DNA of 64,000 bases from Corticibacter populi (GTDB taxonomy: Bacteria; Pseudomonadota; Gammaproteobacteria; Burkholderiales; Burkholderiaceae_C). Under the pieces are notes generated by a model. It was not told the DNA's origin. It did not search any database and saw only the letters and a program-made list of their open reading frames with translations. The DNA lies in assembly GCF_004217315.1 (NCBI RefSeq), contig NZ_SGWR01000003.1:558001-622000 (forward strand), read 5' to 3'. The position numbers and the translations under genes are program-made. Below are positions 1 to 7,839 of this stretch, in pieces (positions within the stretch are counted from its first letter, which is position 1; every line of letters begins with the position of its first letter).

Positions 1-1
1 G

Positions 2-361
2 AAGGGGTCGGAGCTGATTCGCCGCCATGCGGCCGATTTCATCGCGGCGCGGCTGGCACCGGCAGAGCCGCCCCATGACGGCAAGCAGACGCCGATGCGC
101 GGGCACCCGGTCTTCATTGCCCAGCACGCCACCGCGACCTGCTGTCGAGGCTGCCTGGCCAAGTGGCATGGCCTGCCGCGGGGCCGTCCGCTTGATGCGG
201 CCGAGCAGGCGCGGGTGGTCGAGGTGCTGATGCACTGGCTGGAACAACAGGCCGCGCCATTGGCGCGCCGGCGTTCTGCGGCATCACCGGCCCGCAAGTT
301 GGCAAAACCGAAGCCTTTGACATCAGGCTCAGATCCGGTGCAGCGGGATCTGTTCGATTGA
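2..361 (+). CDS. DUF4186 family protein, 5' end outside the window
   Basis: The reading frame is open from the first bases of the window to a TGA at 359-361, so only the C-terminal 119 residues are present. The core reads DGKQTPMRGHPVFIAQHATA followed by TCCRGCLAKWHGLPRG, which I recognise as the conserved block of the DUF4186 family; the paired cysteines and histidines suggest a metal site, but the family has no established function. After the conserved block comes a basic, Ala/Pro-rich tail ending RDLFD. The gene converges with the metallophosphoesterase gene, with 32 bp between the two stops. An internal ATG at 95 lies inside the conserved block and is unlikely to be the real start. Confidence 0.8.
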   Translation, partial: KGSELIRRHAADFIAARLAPAEPPHDGKQTPMRGHPVFIAQHATATCCRGCLAKWHGLPRGRPLDAAEQARVVEVLMHWLEQQAAPLARRRSAASPARKLAKPKPLTSGSDPVQRDLFD

Positions 362-393
362 GTCCGGGGCGCTGATGGGCGGCGCCCAGGCCG

Positions 394-1506
394 TCATGCC
401 GTCGTGGTCGGGTATTGCTGTCCGTTGTCGAGCACCAGCGTGCGTTCTGGCCAGCGCATGGCGGCCAGATGCATCTGGCTTTGCGCCGGGTTGGTGATGC
501 CGCGCAGGCGTTCGCTCCAGCGGGCACCTACCGAGAAATCCACACAGAACACGTTGTGGCGCTTGCCGTGCCAGCGGGTGCCGGGCAGGCCAGCGAACAG
601 CGCTGCCTCGGTGTTGCCGGTCATGCTCATGCCGGTGCCGGGCACCGGTTGCGACGCCGGCAAGACAAAGCGCCGCCAGTAGTGACCGATCACCACGGGC
701 GTGGCCTCGTCATAGGCGTTCCACCACGCCACCCGCTCGGTGAAGCGCCATTTGCCGCCAGCATAGAACGGTGCGGCGGCAGCCTGCTCGACGCCGGTGG
801 TGAGTACCTTGAGCGGGTTGCGCATTTGCTTGAGCAGTTCGCGCTCGCCGTGCGCGGGCAGTAGTGGCGGGTGCTCGGCGCCGTCTTCCAGGTCGAAAGG
901 CCAGCGCTGCTTTTCGGCCTGCATGCGGGCAAGCAGGTCGCCATCGCGCGCCAGCCGGGCCGCATCGGTCTCGAAGGCGTCGTAGTTCTGCAGGGCGCTG
1001 CCGAGCGGAAGTTGGCGGGCGCGGCTGATTTCCGGTTCATGCCAGGCGGCATGCACCACGCGCAGGTCGGGGCGCTCCAGCGCCATGGGCAACTGTTGGC
1101 AGACCTCCACATAGCGCTGCCGTTGCGCGGGCGTGGCCACGGCGAAAGGGGCGTACTTGACTTGGTCGCGCTCGAAGCGCTCGCTGAAGTACCAGCCGGC
1201 GCCGTCCTTGGCATCCTCGCGGATCAGGTTGACCTCGTGGTTGCCCAGCACGGCCAGGCAATGGCCGGCCGCAAGGGCATCGCAGAACCAGTCCATGACG
1301 GCAGGTGTATCGGGGCCGCGGTCGCACAGGTCGCCGACGAACACGAGCCGCCGGCCCTGCGGGTGGTGGCCTTGTCGGTCGTAGCCCAGGTGTGCCAGCA
1401 GCGCCTGCAGGGCGCCCCATTCCCCATGGACGTCGCCGACGATGTCGAGCGGGCCTTCGGGCAGTGGCTGGATCAGGGAAGAGGCGGGGGCGGTGGTCGA
1501 TGGCAT
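394..1506 (-). CDS. Metallophosphoesterase (calcineurin-like, PPP type)
   Basis: This 370-residue protein carries the metal-binding signature of calcineurin-like phosphoesterases in order: GDVHG (residues 24-28), GDLCDRGPD (58-66) and GNHE (88-91), with further histidines downstream (AAWHEPE, VIGHYWRR). This is the PPP-like arrangement seen in diadenosine tetraphosphatases and bacterial Ser/Thr phosphatases. The protein is longer than ApaH (about 280 residues) and has an extra central region, so the substrate cannot be named. No signal peptide is visible, so it should be cytosolic. It reads in the same direction as miaB, which lies upstream on the minus strand across a 113 bp gap, so co-transcription is possible. 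Confidence 0.85.
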   Translation of the reverse strand: MPSTTAPASSLIQPLPEGPLDIVGDVHGEWGALQALLAHLGYDRQGHHPQGRRLVFVGDLCDRGPDTPAVMDWFCDALAAGHCLAVLGNHEVNLIREDAKDGAGWYFSERFERDQVKYAPFAVATPAQRQRYVEVCQQLPMALERPDLRVVHAAWHEPEISRARQLPLGSALQNYDAFETDAARLARDGDLLARMQAEKQRWPFDLEDGAEHPPLLPAHGERELLKQMRNPLKVLTTGVEQAAAAPFYAGGKWRFTERVAWWNAYDEATPVVIGHYWRRFVLPASQPVPGTGMSMTGNTEAALFAGLPGTRWHGKRHNVFCVDFSVGARWSERLRGITNPAQSQMHLAAMRWPERTLVLDNGQQYPTTTA

Positions 1507-1619
1507 GGCAGAGATTATTCAGTGCCCCCGTGTGCAGTGCAACATGAAAGGTGACAGATGGACGGTGGCGAGCGGCACCGGCCGCTGCGGCAGGCTGGTG
1601 TTCGGACCCCGGTGGGTTG

Positions 1620-2954
1620 TCAGGCCAGCTCTCGGGTCAGCACCTCGCCGCGCAGCGTGTAGGTCATGGCCTCGGTGATGCGCACGTCCACCAGCTGGCC
1701 GATCAGCCGGCGGTCGCCGGCGAAGTTGACCACGCGGTTGCACTCGGTGCGGCCCATCAGCTCGGCCTCGTCGCGCTTGGATGTGCCCTCGACCAGAATG
1801 CGCTGTACGGTACCCACGCGCTCTTCGCTGATGCGCTTGAGGTTGGCATTGATGGCGGCCTGCACGGTCTGCAGGCGCCCCAGCTTGACCTCGTGCGGCG
1901 TGTCGTCGTGCAGGTTGGCGGCAGGTGTGCCGGGGCGCGGGCTGTAGATGAAGCTGAAGCTGTTGTCGAAGCCGATGTCGTCGATCAGCTTCATCAGCTT
2001 GTTGAAGTCGTCATCGGTCTCGCCCGGGAAGCCGACGATGAAGTCGCTGCTCATGGCCAGGTCGGGGCGAATGGCGCGCAGCTTGCGCACCGTGCTCTTG
2101 TATTCCATTGCGGTGTAGCCGCGTTTCATCGCCATCAGGATGCGGTCGCTGCCGTGCTGCACCGGCAGGTGCAGGTGGTTGACCAGCTTGTCGATTTTTT
2201 CATAGGCGGCGATCAGCCGGGGCGTGAATTCGTTGGGGTGGCTGGTGGTGTAGCGGATGCGCTCGATGCCGGGGATCTCGGCCACGTATTCGAGCAGCAG
2301 TGCGAAGTCGGCGATCTCGCCGCTGCCGGCCATCTTGCCGAGATAGGCGTTGACGTTCTGGCCCAGCAGGTTGATCTCCCTGACGCCCTGACTGGCCAGG
2401 TCGGCCACCTCGATCAGCACGTCCTCGAAGGGGCGGCTGACTTCCTCGCCGCGCGTGTAGGGCACGACGCAGTAGCTGCAGTACTTGCTGCAGCCTTCCA
2501 TGATGGAGACGAAGGCGCTGGCGCCTTCGACGCGCGCCGGCGGCAGGTTGTCGAACTTCTCGATCTCGGGAAAGCTGATGTCCACTTGCGGGCGTGCCTG
2601 CGCCTCTCGCTCGGCCAGCAGCTGGGGCAGGCGGTGCAGGGTCTGCGGGCCGAACACCACGTCCACGAAGGGCGCGCGCTTGATGATCTCTTCGCCCTCC
2701 TGGCTGGCCACGCAGCCACCCACGCCGATCTTGACGCCGCGAGCCTTCAGGTGCTTGACGCGGCCGAGGTCGCTGAAGACTTTCTCCTGCGCCTTTTCGC
2801 GCACCGAGCAGGTGTTGAAGAGGATCAGGTCGGCCTCCTCGACGTTGTCGGTTTTCTCGTAGCCCTGGGCGGCGCCGAGCACATCGGCCATCTTGTCCGA
2901 GTCATACTCGTTCATCTGGCAGCCAAAGGTTTTGATGAAGACTTTTTTCGACAT
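1620..2954 (-). CDS. miaB: tRNA-2-methylthio-N6-dimethylallyladenosine synthase MiaB
   Basis: MiaB is a radical-SAM methylthiotransferase that converts i6A to ms2i6A at position 37 of tRNAs reading UNN codons. The 444-residue protein has the expected order of parts. The N-terminal UPF0004 domain carries C12, C49 and C81, the ligands of the auxiliary 4Fe-4S cluster. The radical-SAM motif CSKYCSYC has C155, C159 and C162. A C-terminal TRAM domain ends near [19 protein letters not shown]. Length and motifs match the family fully. The start codon gives [20 protein letters not shown], the usual N-terminus. Confidence 0.97.
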   Translation of the reverse strand: MSKKVFIKTFGCQMNEYDSDKMADVLGAAQGYEKTDNVEEADLILFNTCSVREKAQEKVFSDLGRVKHLKARGVKIGVGGCVASQEGEEIIKRAPFVDVVFGPQTLHRLPQLLAEREAQARPQVDISFPEIEKFDNLPPARVEGASAFVSIMEGCSKYCSYCVVPYTRGEEVSRPFEDVLIEVADLASQGVREINLLGQNVNAYLGKMAGSGEIADFALLLEYVAEIPGIERIRYTTSHPNEFTPRLIAAYEKIDKLVNHLHLPVQHGSDRILMAMKRGYTAMEYKSTVRKLRAIRPDLAMSSDFIVGFPGETDDDFNKLMKLIDDIGFDNSFSFIYSPRPGTPAANLHDDTPHEVKLGRLQTVQAAINANLKRISEERVGTVQRILVEGTSKRDEAELMGRTECNRVVNFAGDRRLIGQLVDVRITEAMTYTLRGEVLTRELA

Positions 2955-3211
2955 GGTGCGTGGGGTCTCGCGGATGTGTTGTCTGGGGGAGGCTGGCGAG
3001 CTGCCAGCGGTCTTTGACCGGGCGGCAAGGCTTGTTCAACGCTGCCTGAACGCTGCGGGCAGCATGGCCTGCACAGGGGGAGGCCGCTTGCGTGCTGTCT
3101 GGCGATTAGGACGGAGGACGGTGCACCGCGGAAAGCGGAGCGCCCGCCACGGTGGCTTGGCTTCGCCTGGGCAGAATGTGCCGTTGCGGCTCAAGGGGTG
3201 CTGTTGGCGCG

Positions 3212-3640
3212 CTAGGGCTGTTGTGCCGCGGATTCTTCCTTGGGGCCGATCAGCCCCAGCAGGCGCCGCGGCGGCACTTCCGAGTCACGCAGGAGCCAGG
3301 CGGTCAGCAGCCGGCCGGTGGAGGCCTCGATGACATAGTTCACGCGCAGCTTCTGGCCCTGCAGGCGCTGCGCCGGGATCAGGCGGTTGGTTTCGTTGAA
3401 GACCCGCATGCCGGGGGCCATGACGATGTCCTTGCCATTGAGGCTGGCCTGACGGCCCTGGCCGACGACCAGCGTGCCATACAAGGCATTGGCGGGGAAG
3501 GTGCGGGCGCTGGTGATGGACGGCGTGGCCGAGGCGTTCTGTTGCGCGTGCGCGGGCAGCACGGCACCTGCACTGGCCAGCGCCAGCAGCAGGCCACCAA
3601 GCAGGGGGGCGGGGCCGGGGAAAAGGCGGCAGCGTTTCAT
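3212..3640 (-). CDS. Small secreted protein of unknown function
   Basis: The predicted 142-residue product begins MKRCRLFPGPAPLLGG and has a classic Sec signal peptide ending near PAHAQQNA, so it should reach the periplasm. The mature part is about 110 residues, with basic and hydrophobic stretches (TLVVGQGRQASLNGKDIVMA; LRVNYVIEASTGRLLTAWLL) that look like a small beta-rich fold. I do not recognise the family. The reading frame stays open 30 codons further upstream, but the signal peptide fixes the start at 3640. Its neighbours are miaB downstream and an S4-domain gene upstream on the same strand, with no functional hint from either. Confidence 0.7.
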   Translation of the reverse strand: MKRCRLFPGPAPLLGGLLLALASAGAVLPAHAQQNASATPSITSARTFPANALYGTLVVGQGRQASLNGKDIVMAPGMRVFNETNRLIPAQRLQGQKLRVNYVIEASTGRLLTAWLLRDSEVPPRRLLGLIGPKEESAAQQP

Positions 3641-3786
3641 GGTGTTTATCCAGAGGCTGTGATCGTGGGGGCGATGAACGGACCGACACGATTGTACGTG
3701 CTGGGCTGTTGCCACACCAAGCGCTGCCAAGCGCCATGCCGCCGCGCTCTGGTATCGGACTCACCGGCAGGGCAGAAACGGCCGTA

Positions 3787-4281
3787 TCAGTCGCCGCCCC
3801 CATGGATGGCGGACCAGCGCGCATCGAGTGTGGGCTGCTGGCGCAACTGGTCGATCTGGCGTCGGTCCCGCTTGGTGGGACGGCCATGACGCAATTCGTC
3901 GGCCGGTTCGGGCGCCAGCTGACGCTGCTTGGCCAGCTCCTCGCGCCTGGCCTGACTCGCGGGCGTCTCGGCATAGAGTTGCTGCGCCACCGGCGCCGGG
4001 CCGCGGTAGTTGCTCAGGGCTTCGATGCGGACCTCTCGCAGTGCAGTGCCCTGGCGGATGCTCAGCAGGTCGCCGGCCCGCACTTCGCGGGCGGCCTTGG
4101 CGAGCTGGCCGTTGACCATTACGCGGCCTTTGCCGATCTCCTCCACGGCCAGGCCGCGCGTCTTGAAAAAGCGCGCACACCACAGCCATTTGTCCAGACG
4201 CATGGTGGTGGTTTCATCAGGGGATGTCGCGTGGGCGGCTGCGGCAAGGCGGGAGTTCTGGGCGTTCTTCTGGCGGGGCAT
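3787..4281 (-). CDS. hslR: RNA-binding S4-domain protein, Hsp15 type
   Basis: The core MRLDKWLWCARFFKTRGLAV, then VEEIGKGRVMVNGQLAKAA, is the S4 RNA-binding fold typical of heat-shock protein Hsp15. Hsp15 binds 50S subunits carrying an unreleased nascent chain and helps recycle them. After the S4 domain comes a lysine/arginine-rich tail (RHGRPTKRDRRQIDQLRQQP), also typical. With the ATG at 4281 the product is 164 residues. An internal ATG at 4203 would give 138 residues, closer to the 133 of E. coli, and starts exactly at MRLDKW. Neither start has a convincing ribosome site, so the start is uncertain. The frame continues open far upstream through the tRNA-Gly gene, which is not coding. Confidence 0.88.
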   Translation of the reverse strand: MPRQKNAQNSRLAAAAHATSPDETTTMRLDKWLWCARFFKTRGLAVEEIGKGRVMVNGQLAKAAREVRAGDLLSIRQGTALREVRIEALSNYRGPAPVAQQLYAETPASQARREELAKQRQLAPEPADELRHGRPTKRDRRQIDQLRQQPTLDARWSAIHGGGD

Positions 4282-4323
4282 GCGGGAGGGCTGGTGGTGG
4301 TGCTTGCCAGGCGTTGGCAGTTT

Positions 4324-4353
4324 TTCAAAAGTGTTCAATTTATGTGCTAGAAT
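4324..4353 (+). promoter_or_regulatory. Probable sigma-70 promoter of tRNA-Gly
   Basis: An AT-rich stretch unlike its surroundings holds TTCAAA (4324-4329) and TAGAAT (4348-4353) separated by 18 bp. The -10 box matches consensus in five of six positions and lies 39 bp before the tRNA 5' end. The -35 box is weak (4/6). Confidence 0.5.
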
Positions 4354-4392
4354 TCTACGCTTGATGTGACGGCAATGCCGCGCATTCAAAAT

Positions 4393-4468
4393 GCGGGAAT
4401 AGCTCAGTTGGTAGAGCGCAACCTTGCCAAGGTTGAGGTCGACGGTTCGAGACCGTTTTCCCGCTCCA
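4393..4468 (+). tRNA. tRNA-Gly (GCC anticodon)
   Basis: This 76-nt sequence folds as a full cloverleaf. The acceptor arm is GCGGGAA/TTCCCGC, the D-arm is AGCTCAGTTGGTAGAGC, the anticodon loop TTGCCAA carries GCC, the T-arm is around GGTTCGAGACC, and TCCA is encoded at the 3' end. It is followed by a rho-independent terminator, so it appears to be a single-gene transcript. Confidence 0.97.
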
Positions 4469-4513
4469 GGTATTGATCCATGGACATCCACGGGAATCCA
4501 TGGAACGCAGGGG

Positions 4514-4536
4514 AAAGGAGCTTCGGCTCCTTTTTT
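4514..4536 (+). terminator. Rho-independent terminator of tRNA-Gly
   Basis: A perfect 8-bp stem AAAGGAGC/GCTCCTTT closes a TTCG tetraloop and is followed by a T run (4531-4536). It lies 46 bp after the tRNA. Confidence 0.88.
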
Positions 4537-4872
4537 CGTTGCCGTCTTGTGCGCCGGGTTCCGTGGGTGTCCAACTGCAGGCGGACGCCGGCTGTTCCGC
4601 CTGGACGGCGGTGCCATGCCGTTCGCGCATGCTGCAGTCCGGCCAGCTTGGCCCGAGGATGGAGCTAATCCCCGCCAATGTTGGCTGCGGACCGGATGAA
4701 TGGGCTTGGCCGGTATCCGCAAGAACCCGCAGGCGGGACGGCTTGGCAGGGATCTGCATGGGAAAAGGCCTGCAGCCGGCCTGGTAACAGGCAACAGACA
4801 ACCGGCGGTGCGCATGATCGTCGGCGCCGGGAATGCGCATTGCATCGTGTCCAGAGATGGGCAGCAAACACC
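4537..4872. other. Non-coding gap before the yddG-like gene
   Basis: 336 bp between the tRNA terminator and the exporter start. The exporter frame stays open upstream, but the translated extension is low-complexity and matches nothing I know. A short GC-rich hairpin (AGGCC...GGCCT around 4767-4782) is visible. No promoter could be assigned with confidence. Confidence 0.5.
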
Positions 4873-5754
4873 ATGAACAGCAAGCATGCCACCTTGATCG
4901 GCCTCACCTCTGTCCTATTGTGGAGTTCGATCGTCGGCCTGATCCGCAGCGTCAGCGAGCATTTCGGCGCCACTGGCGGCGCCGCGCTGATTTACACCAC
5001 CGGTTCGGCCTTGCTCTTGCTGACGCTCGGGCCCAGCAAGGTCCGTCAGTTTCCCAGGCCATACCTGATCTGCGGTGGTGTGCTGTTCGTCGCCTATGAG
5101 CTGTGCCTGGCGCTTTCCATCGGATATGCCAACACCGGCAGGCAGGCCATCGAGGTTGGCATGGTCAACTACCTGTGGCCGGCGCTGACCATGGTTTTTG
5201 CCATTGTCTTCAACGGTCAGAAATCCAGTTGGCTGGTCGTGCCAGGCTTTGTCGTGGCTGTCGCTGGCGTTTGCCGGGTGCTCGGTGGCGAGCAGGGATG
5301 GGATCTGTCGGGCATGTGGGCAAACATCCAGGACAATCCATTGAGTTACGGGCTGGCCTTCTCGGGCGCACTGATCTGGGCCACCTATTGCACTGTCACA
5401 GCGAGAATCGCCAAGGGAAGCAATGGCGTCACGCTGTTCTTCATGCTGACCGCTGCCGTGCTGTGGGCCAAGTACCTGATCATGGGCGGCGGCGCCATGG
5501 CGTTCAGTGCCGCAGCCTGCACCCAAGTGGCACTGGCAGCGGCGGCGATGGGATTCGGCTACGCGGCCTGGAACCTCGGTATCCTGCACGGCAACGTGAC
5601 CGTGCTCGCCGGTGCCTCGTACTTCATCCCGGTGCTGTCGGCGGCCTTGGCCGCGCTGGTGCTGCGCGCGCCGCTGTCGCAGGCATTCTGGCAGGGCGCG
5701 GCCATGGTGTGCGCAGGCTCGATTCTTTGTTGGCTGGCTACCAGGGCCAGGTAG
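4873..5754 (+). CDS. yddG: DMT-superfamily exporter, YddG-like (aromatic amino acids)
   Basis: The 293-residue protein has about ten hydrophobic helices arranged as two EamA halves. It resembles YddG, which exports aromatic amino acids and structural analogues across the inner membrane. Matching features are the N-terminus MNSKHATLIGLTSVLLWSSI, the conserved segment GMVNYLWPALTMVFAIVFN, and the closing YFIPVLSAALAALVLRAPL. The start at 4873 gives the normal first helix. The gene runs alone and converges with the next one, 21 bp between stops. The YddG assignment is by resemblance; another amino-acid substrate is possible. Confidence 0.82.
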   Translation: MNSKHATLIGLTSVLLWSSIVGLIRSVSEHFGATGGAALIYTTGSALLLLTLGPSKVRQFPRPYLICGGVLFVAYELCLALSIGYANTGRQAIEVGMVNYLWPALTMVFAIVFNGQKSSWLVVPGFVVAVAGVCRVLGGEQGWDLSGMWANIQDNPLSYGLAFSGALIWATYCTVTARIAKGSNGVTLFFMLTAAVLWAKYLIMGGGAMAFSAAACTQVALAAAAMGFGYAAWNLGILHGNVTVLAGASYFIPVLSAALAALVLRAPLSQAFWQGAAMVCAGSILCWLATRAR

Positions 5755-5775
5755 CGGGGCGGCTTTTGCGGTTGC

Positions 5776-6519
5776 TCAATGCCCGCCGCTTCGCGCCCCC
5801 GCATTGCTTTGGCGCAGGAACCACTGCACACCCAGGAAGAAGGCCAGCTGGGCGATGTTCAGGCTGGCGCAGCCGATCAGCACGGCCACCAGCCGGTCGG
5901 AGAACGGCAGGCAGGCAAGGCCGATGCATGGTGCCAGCAGCAGAGGGTTGAGCCATGCCGCCTTGCGCGGCAGCGCCGTGCGCCGTGCCAGAACCTGTGC
6001 CAGCAGCAGCGCCCAGCCCAGCGCACTGGCACCGACGGAAGCGGCCCAATGCACTTGCAGCAAATGCTCGAACTGCAGGAAGGCCACGATCTGGGCCTCC
6101 AGGGCCGCGCCGCTGGCATGCTGCATGCCTTGTGCCAGCAGCCCGATGTAGGCGAAGCCCGCATGACCCAGCGGGGACAGCGCATAGCCCAGCAGCAGCA
6201 GCAAGGCGGTGAGCTGGCTGACCCGCCCTGGCCGCAGCAGGCGGTAGATACCGTATACCGCCAGCAGGTAGAGAAAGACGCTGAAGGTGGCCAGGTAGAC
6301 TCCCCAGAACAGTCGCCAGGCGGGGGCGTCCAGCATCAGCAGGGCCAGTTCGGCATTGATCTGTCCGGCCAGGACCTGCGAGAACAGCAGGTGTTTGCCC
6401 GCTTGCGGCACGAAGCCGACCAGCAGCATGTCGGCGGCGCTCCAGAGCAGGGCGGCCGCTGCGCCAGCCAGCAGGCTGGACTTCGTTTTGGAGTAATGCA
6501 TGCCCATGTCAATGTTCAT
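5776..6519 (-). CDS. Multi-pass membrane protein of unknown function
   Basis: The 247-residue protein contains about seven hydrophobic segments (for example LLAGAAAALLWSAADMLLVG, FWGVYLATFSVFLYLLAVYG, LNIAQLAFFLGVQWFL) and short polar loops, so it is an integral inner-membrane protein. I cannot assign it to a family with an established role. It is the last gene in the minus-strand direction after the iron-uptake genes, 47 bp beyond the YncE-like lipoprotein, and could be part of that transcript. A Shine-Dalgarno-like AGGAGA precedes the chosen start by about 11 bp; in-frame ATGs at codons 5 and 7 are alternatives. Confidence 0.75.
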   Translation of the reverse strand: MNIDMGMHYSKTKSSLLAGAAAALLWSAADMLLVGFVPQAGKHLLFSQVLAGQINAELALLMLDAPAWRLFWGVYLATFSVFLYLLAVYGIYRLLRPGRVSQLTALLLLLGYALSPLGHAGFAYIGLLAQGMQHASGAALEAQIVAFLQFEHLLQVHWAASVGASALGWALLLAQVLARRTALPRKAAWLNPLLLAPCIGLACLPFSDRLVAVLIGCASLNIAQLAFFLGVQWFLRQSNAGARSGGH

Positions 6520-6566
6520 GTCTGTTTCGGTCTCCTGATCCGCTGGGCGCGTGGCGACAGGGTCGT

Positions 6567-7784
6567 TCAGAACTGGATGCGGGCTACGCTTTCATCGCTG
6601 CCCTTGGGATCTTGCTCGCCGTTCTTGATGGTGACGAAGACCGCCCCTGTGACTGGGTCCAGCGCCAGGCTGTTGGGGTGCGCAGGCAGCTCGAAAGTGT
6701 GCAGCAGCCGGTAGTCGCGGCTGTCATGCACGGTCACGGAGCCGGAGCCGCGGTTGGTCACATAGAGACGGTGGCGGGCTTCATCGATCAGCAGCGCGAC
6801 CGGGTGGCGGCCGGTCGGGACGCTTTGCCGCACCTGTCCGTCGGCCGGATCGATGACGACGACGCGATTGCCTTCGCCGCGAATCTGATAGGCCAGCTTG
6901 GCGAATTTTTCGCGCACCATGTTGGGATTGTCCGAGCCCTGGTCAGTGGCCAGTATCAGCCGTTTCTGCCGGTCGAGCGTCAGATTCAAGAGCTGGTCCG
7001 CAGCGACTTCGGATGTCTTCTCAAGCGCCAGGGTCCGGGTGTCGACGGTGAAGAGCTGTCCCTGCATGTTGGAGACGTAGAGCTTGCCAGCTGGCGCGTC
7101 CAGCGTTGTCCCGGCGGCGCCGAAGCCCAGGCCCGGGATGGTTTTTTCCAGCGCCAGGGTTCGGGTGTTCATGACGTACAGGGCGCTGTCGCTGATCCAG
7201 ATGCCGGGGGCAAACAGGCGTTCGTTGGCCTTGTCCAGCACCAGTTCCCGCAGGTTGTGGGGGTAGCGCTCGATTGGTTTGCCATCGAAGTCGGTCATCC
7301 GGACCTTCTCGGCCAGTTGCACCACGCCGGTCACCCGGTTGGTTTGCGTGTCGACGACGGTGACCGAGGCGTGAAAGGCGTTGCCGACATAAAGCCGGTT
7401 GGCCTGGTCGTCGAGTACCAGCCCGAGGCCAGGGCGCTCCAGCGGGATTTCCGCTTGGACGGCAAGGGTGGCCGGGTCGAGGCGGAGGATGCGCGGCGTT
7501 GGCCCATTCTTGTCCATGATGCCGCCTGCCGATGCCACGAAGATCGCGTTCTGGCGGGCGGAATAGGCGATTTCATAAAGGGCCGGCGCGACGGCCTGGC
7601 GCTGCACCTGAACCTGTGCTTGCGCTTCTGGGGCTTGCGCCTGCTTCTGCGCGTGTTGCGGCGGAGTGGTCAGTGTCGGCGTGGACGAGGATGGCACAGC
7701 GCTCTGGTGGGCGCAGGCTCCCAGGAGCGTGGAGAGGGCGGCGAAGGTGGCTACGATGGGGTGTAGACGGAATGGGTGTGTCAT
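6567..7784 (-). CDS. YncE-like beta-propeller lipoprotein
   Basis: The 405-residue product begins MTHPFRLHPIVATFAALSTL and has a lipobox LLGAC, so it is probably a lipoprotein. The rest is a string of repeats of the YVTN/YncE beta-propeller type (NRLYVGNAFHASVTVVDTQT, RLILATDQGSDNPN, RHRLYVTNRGSGSVTVHDSR, NSLALDPVTGAVFV), enough for a seven-bladed propeller. In E. coli, yncE is an iron-regulated gene next to the TonB-dependent receptor yncD. Here the gene lies 55 bp downstream of a TonB-dependent receptor under a FecI/FecR system, so a role with that receptor is likely but unproven. E. coli YncE is a soluble periplasmic protein; the lipid anchor here differs. Confidence 0.85.
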   Translation of the reverse strand: MTHPFRLHPIVATFAALSTLLGACAHQSAVPSSSTPTLTTPPQHAQKQAQAPEAQAQVQVQRQAVAPALYEIAYSARQNAIFVASAGGIMDKNGPTPRILRLDPATLAVQAEIPLERPGLGLVLDDQANRLYVGNAFHASVTVVDTQTNRVTGVVQLAEKVRMTDFDGKPIERYPHNLRELVLDKANERLFAPGIWISDSALYVMNTRTLALEKTIPGLGFGAAGTTLDAPAGKLYVSNMQGQLFTVDTRTLALEKTSEVAADQLLNLTLDRQKRLILATDQGSDNPNMVREKFAKLAYQIRGEGNRVVVIDPADGQVRQSVPTGRHPVALLIDEARHRLYVTNRGSGSVTVHDSRDYRLLHTFELPAHPNSLALDPVTGAVFVTIKNGEQDPKGSDESVARIQF

Positions 7785-7839
7785 GTGAGAGGATCCTTGA
7801 ATGGGTCAAGACAGGAGGAGGCCAGGCCAGAGGCGGCGT

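Noticed and set aside
4720-4872. Possible riboswitch or leader peptide before the yddG-like gene
   Set aside because: Only one short GC-rich hairpin is visible, with no known aptamer consensus and no T run. Not supportable.
4282-4887. N-terminal extension of the Hsp15-like gene across the tRNA-Gly gene
   Set aside because: It would translate the tRNA and its terminator; the S4 domain starts after 4203.
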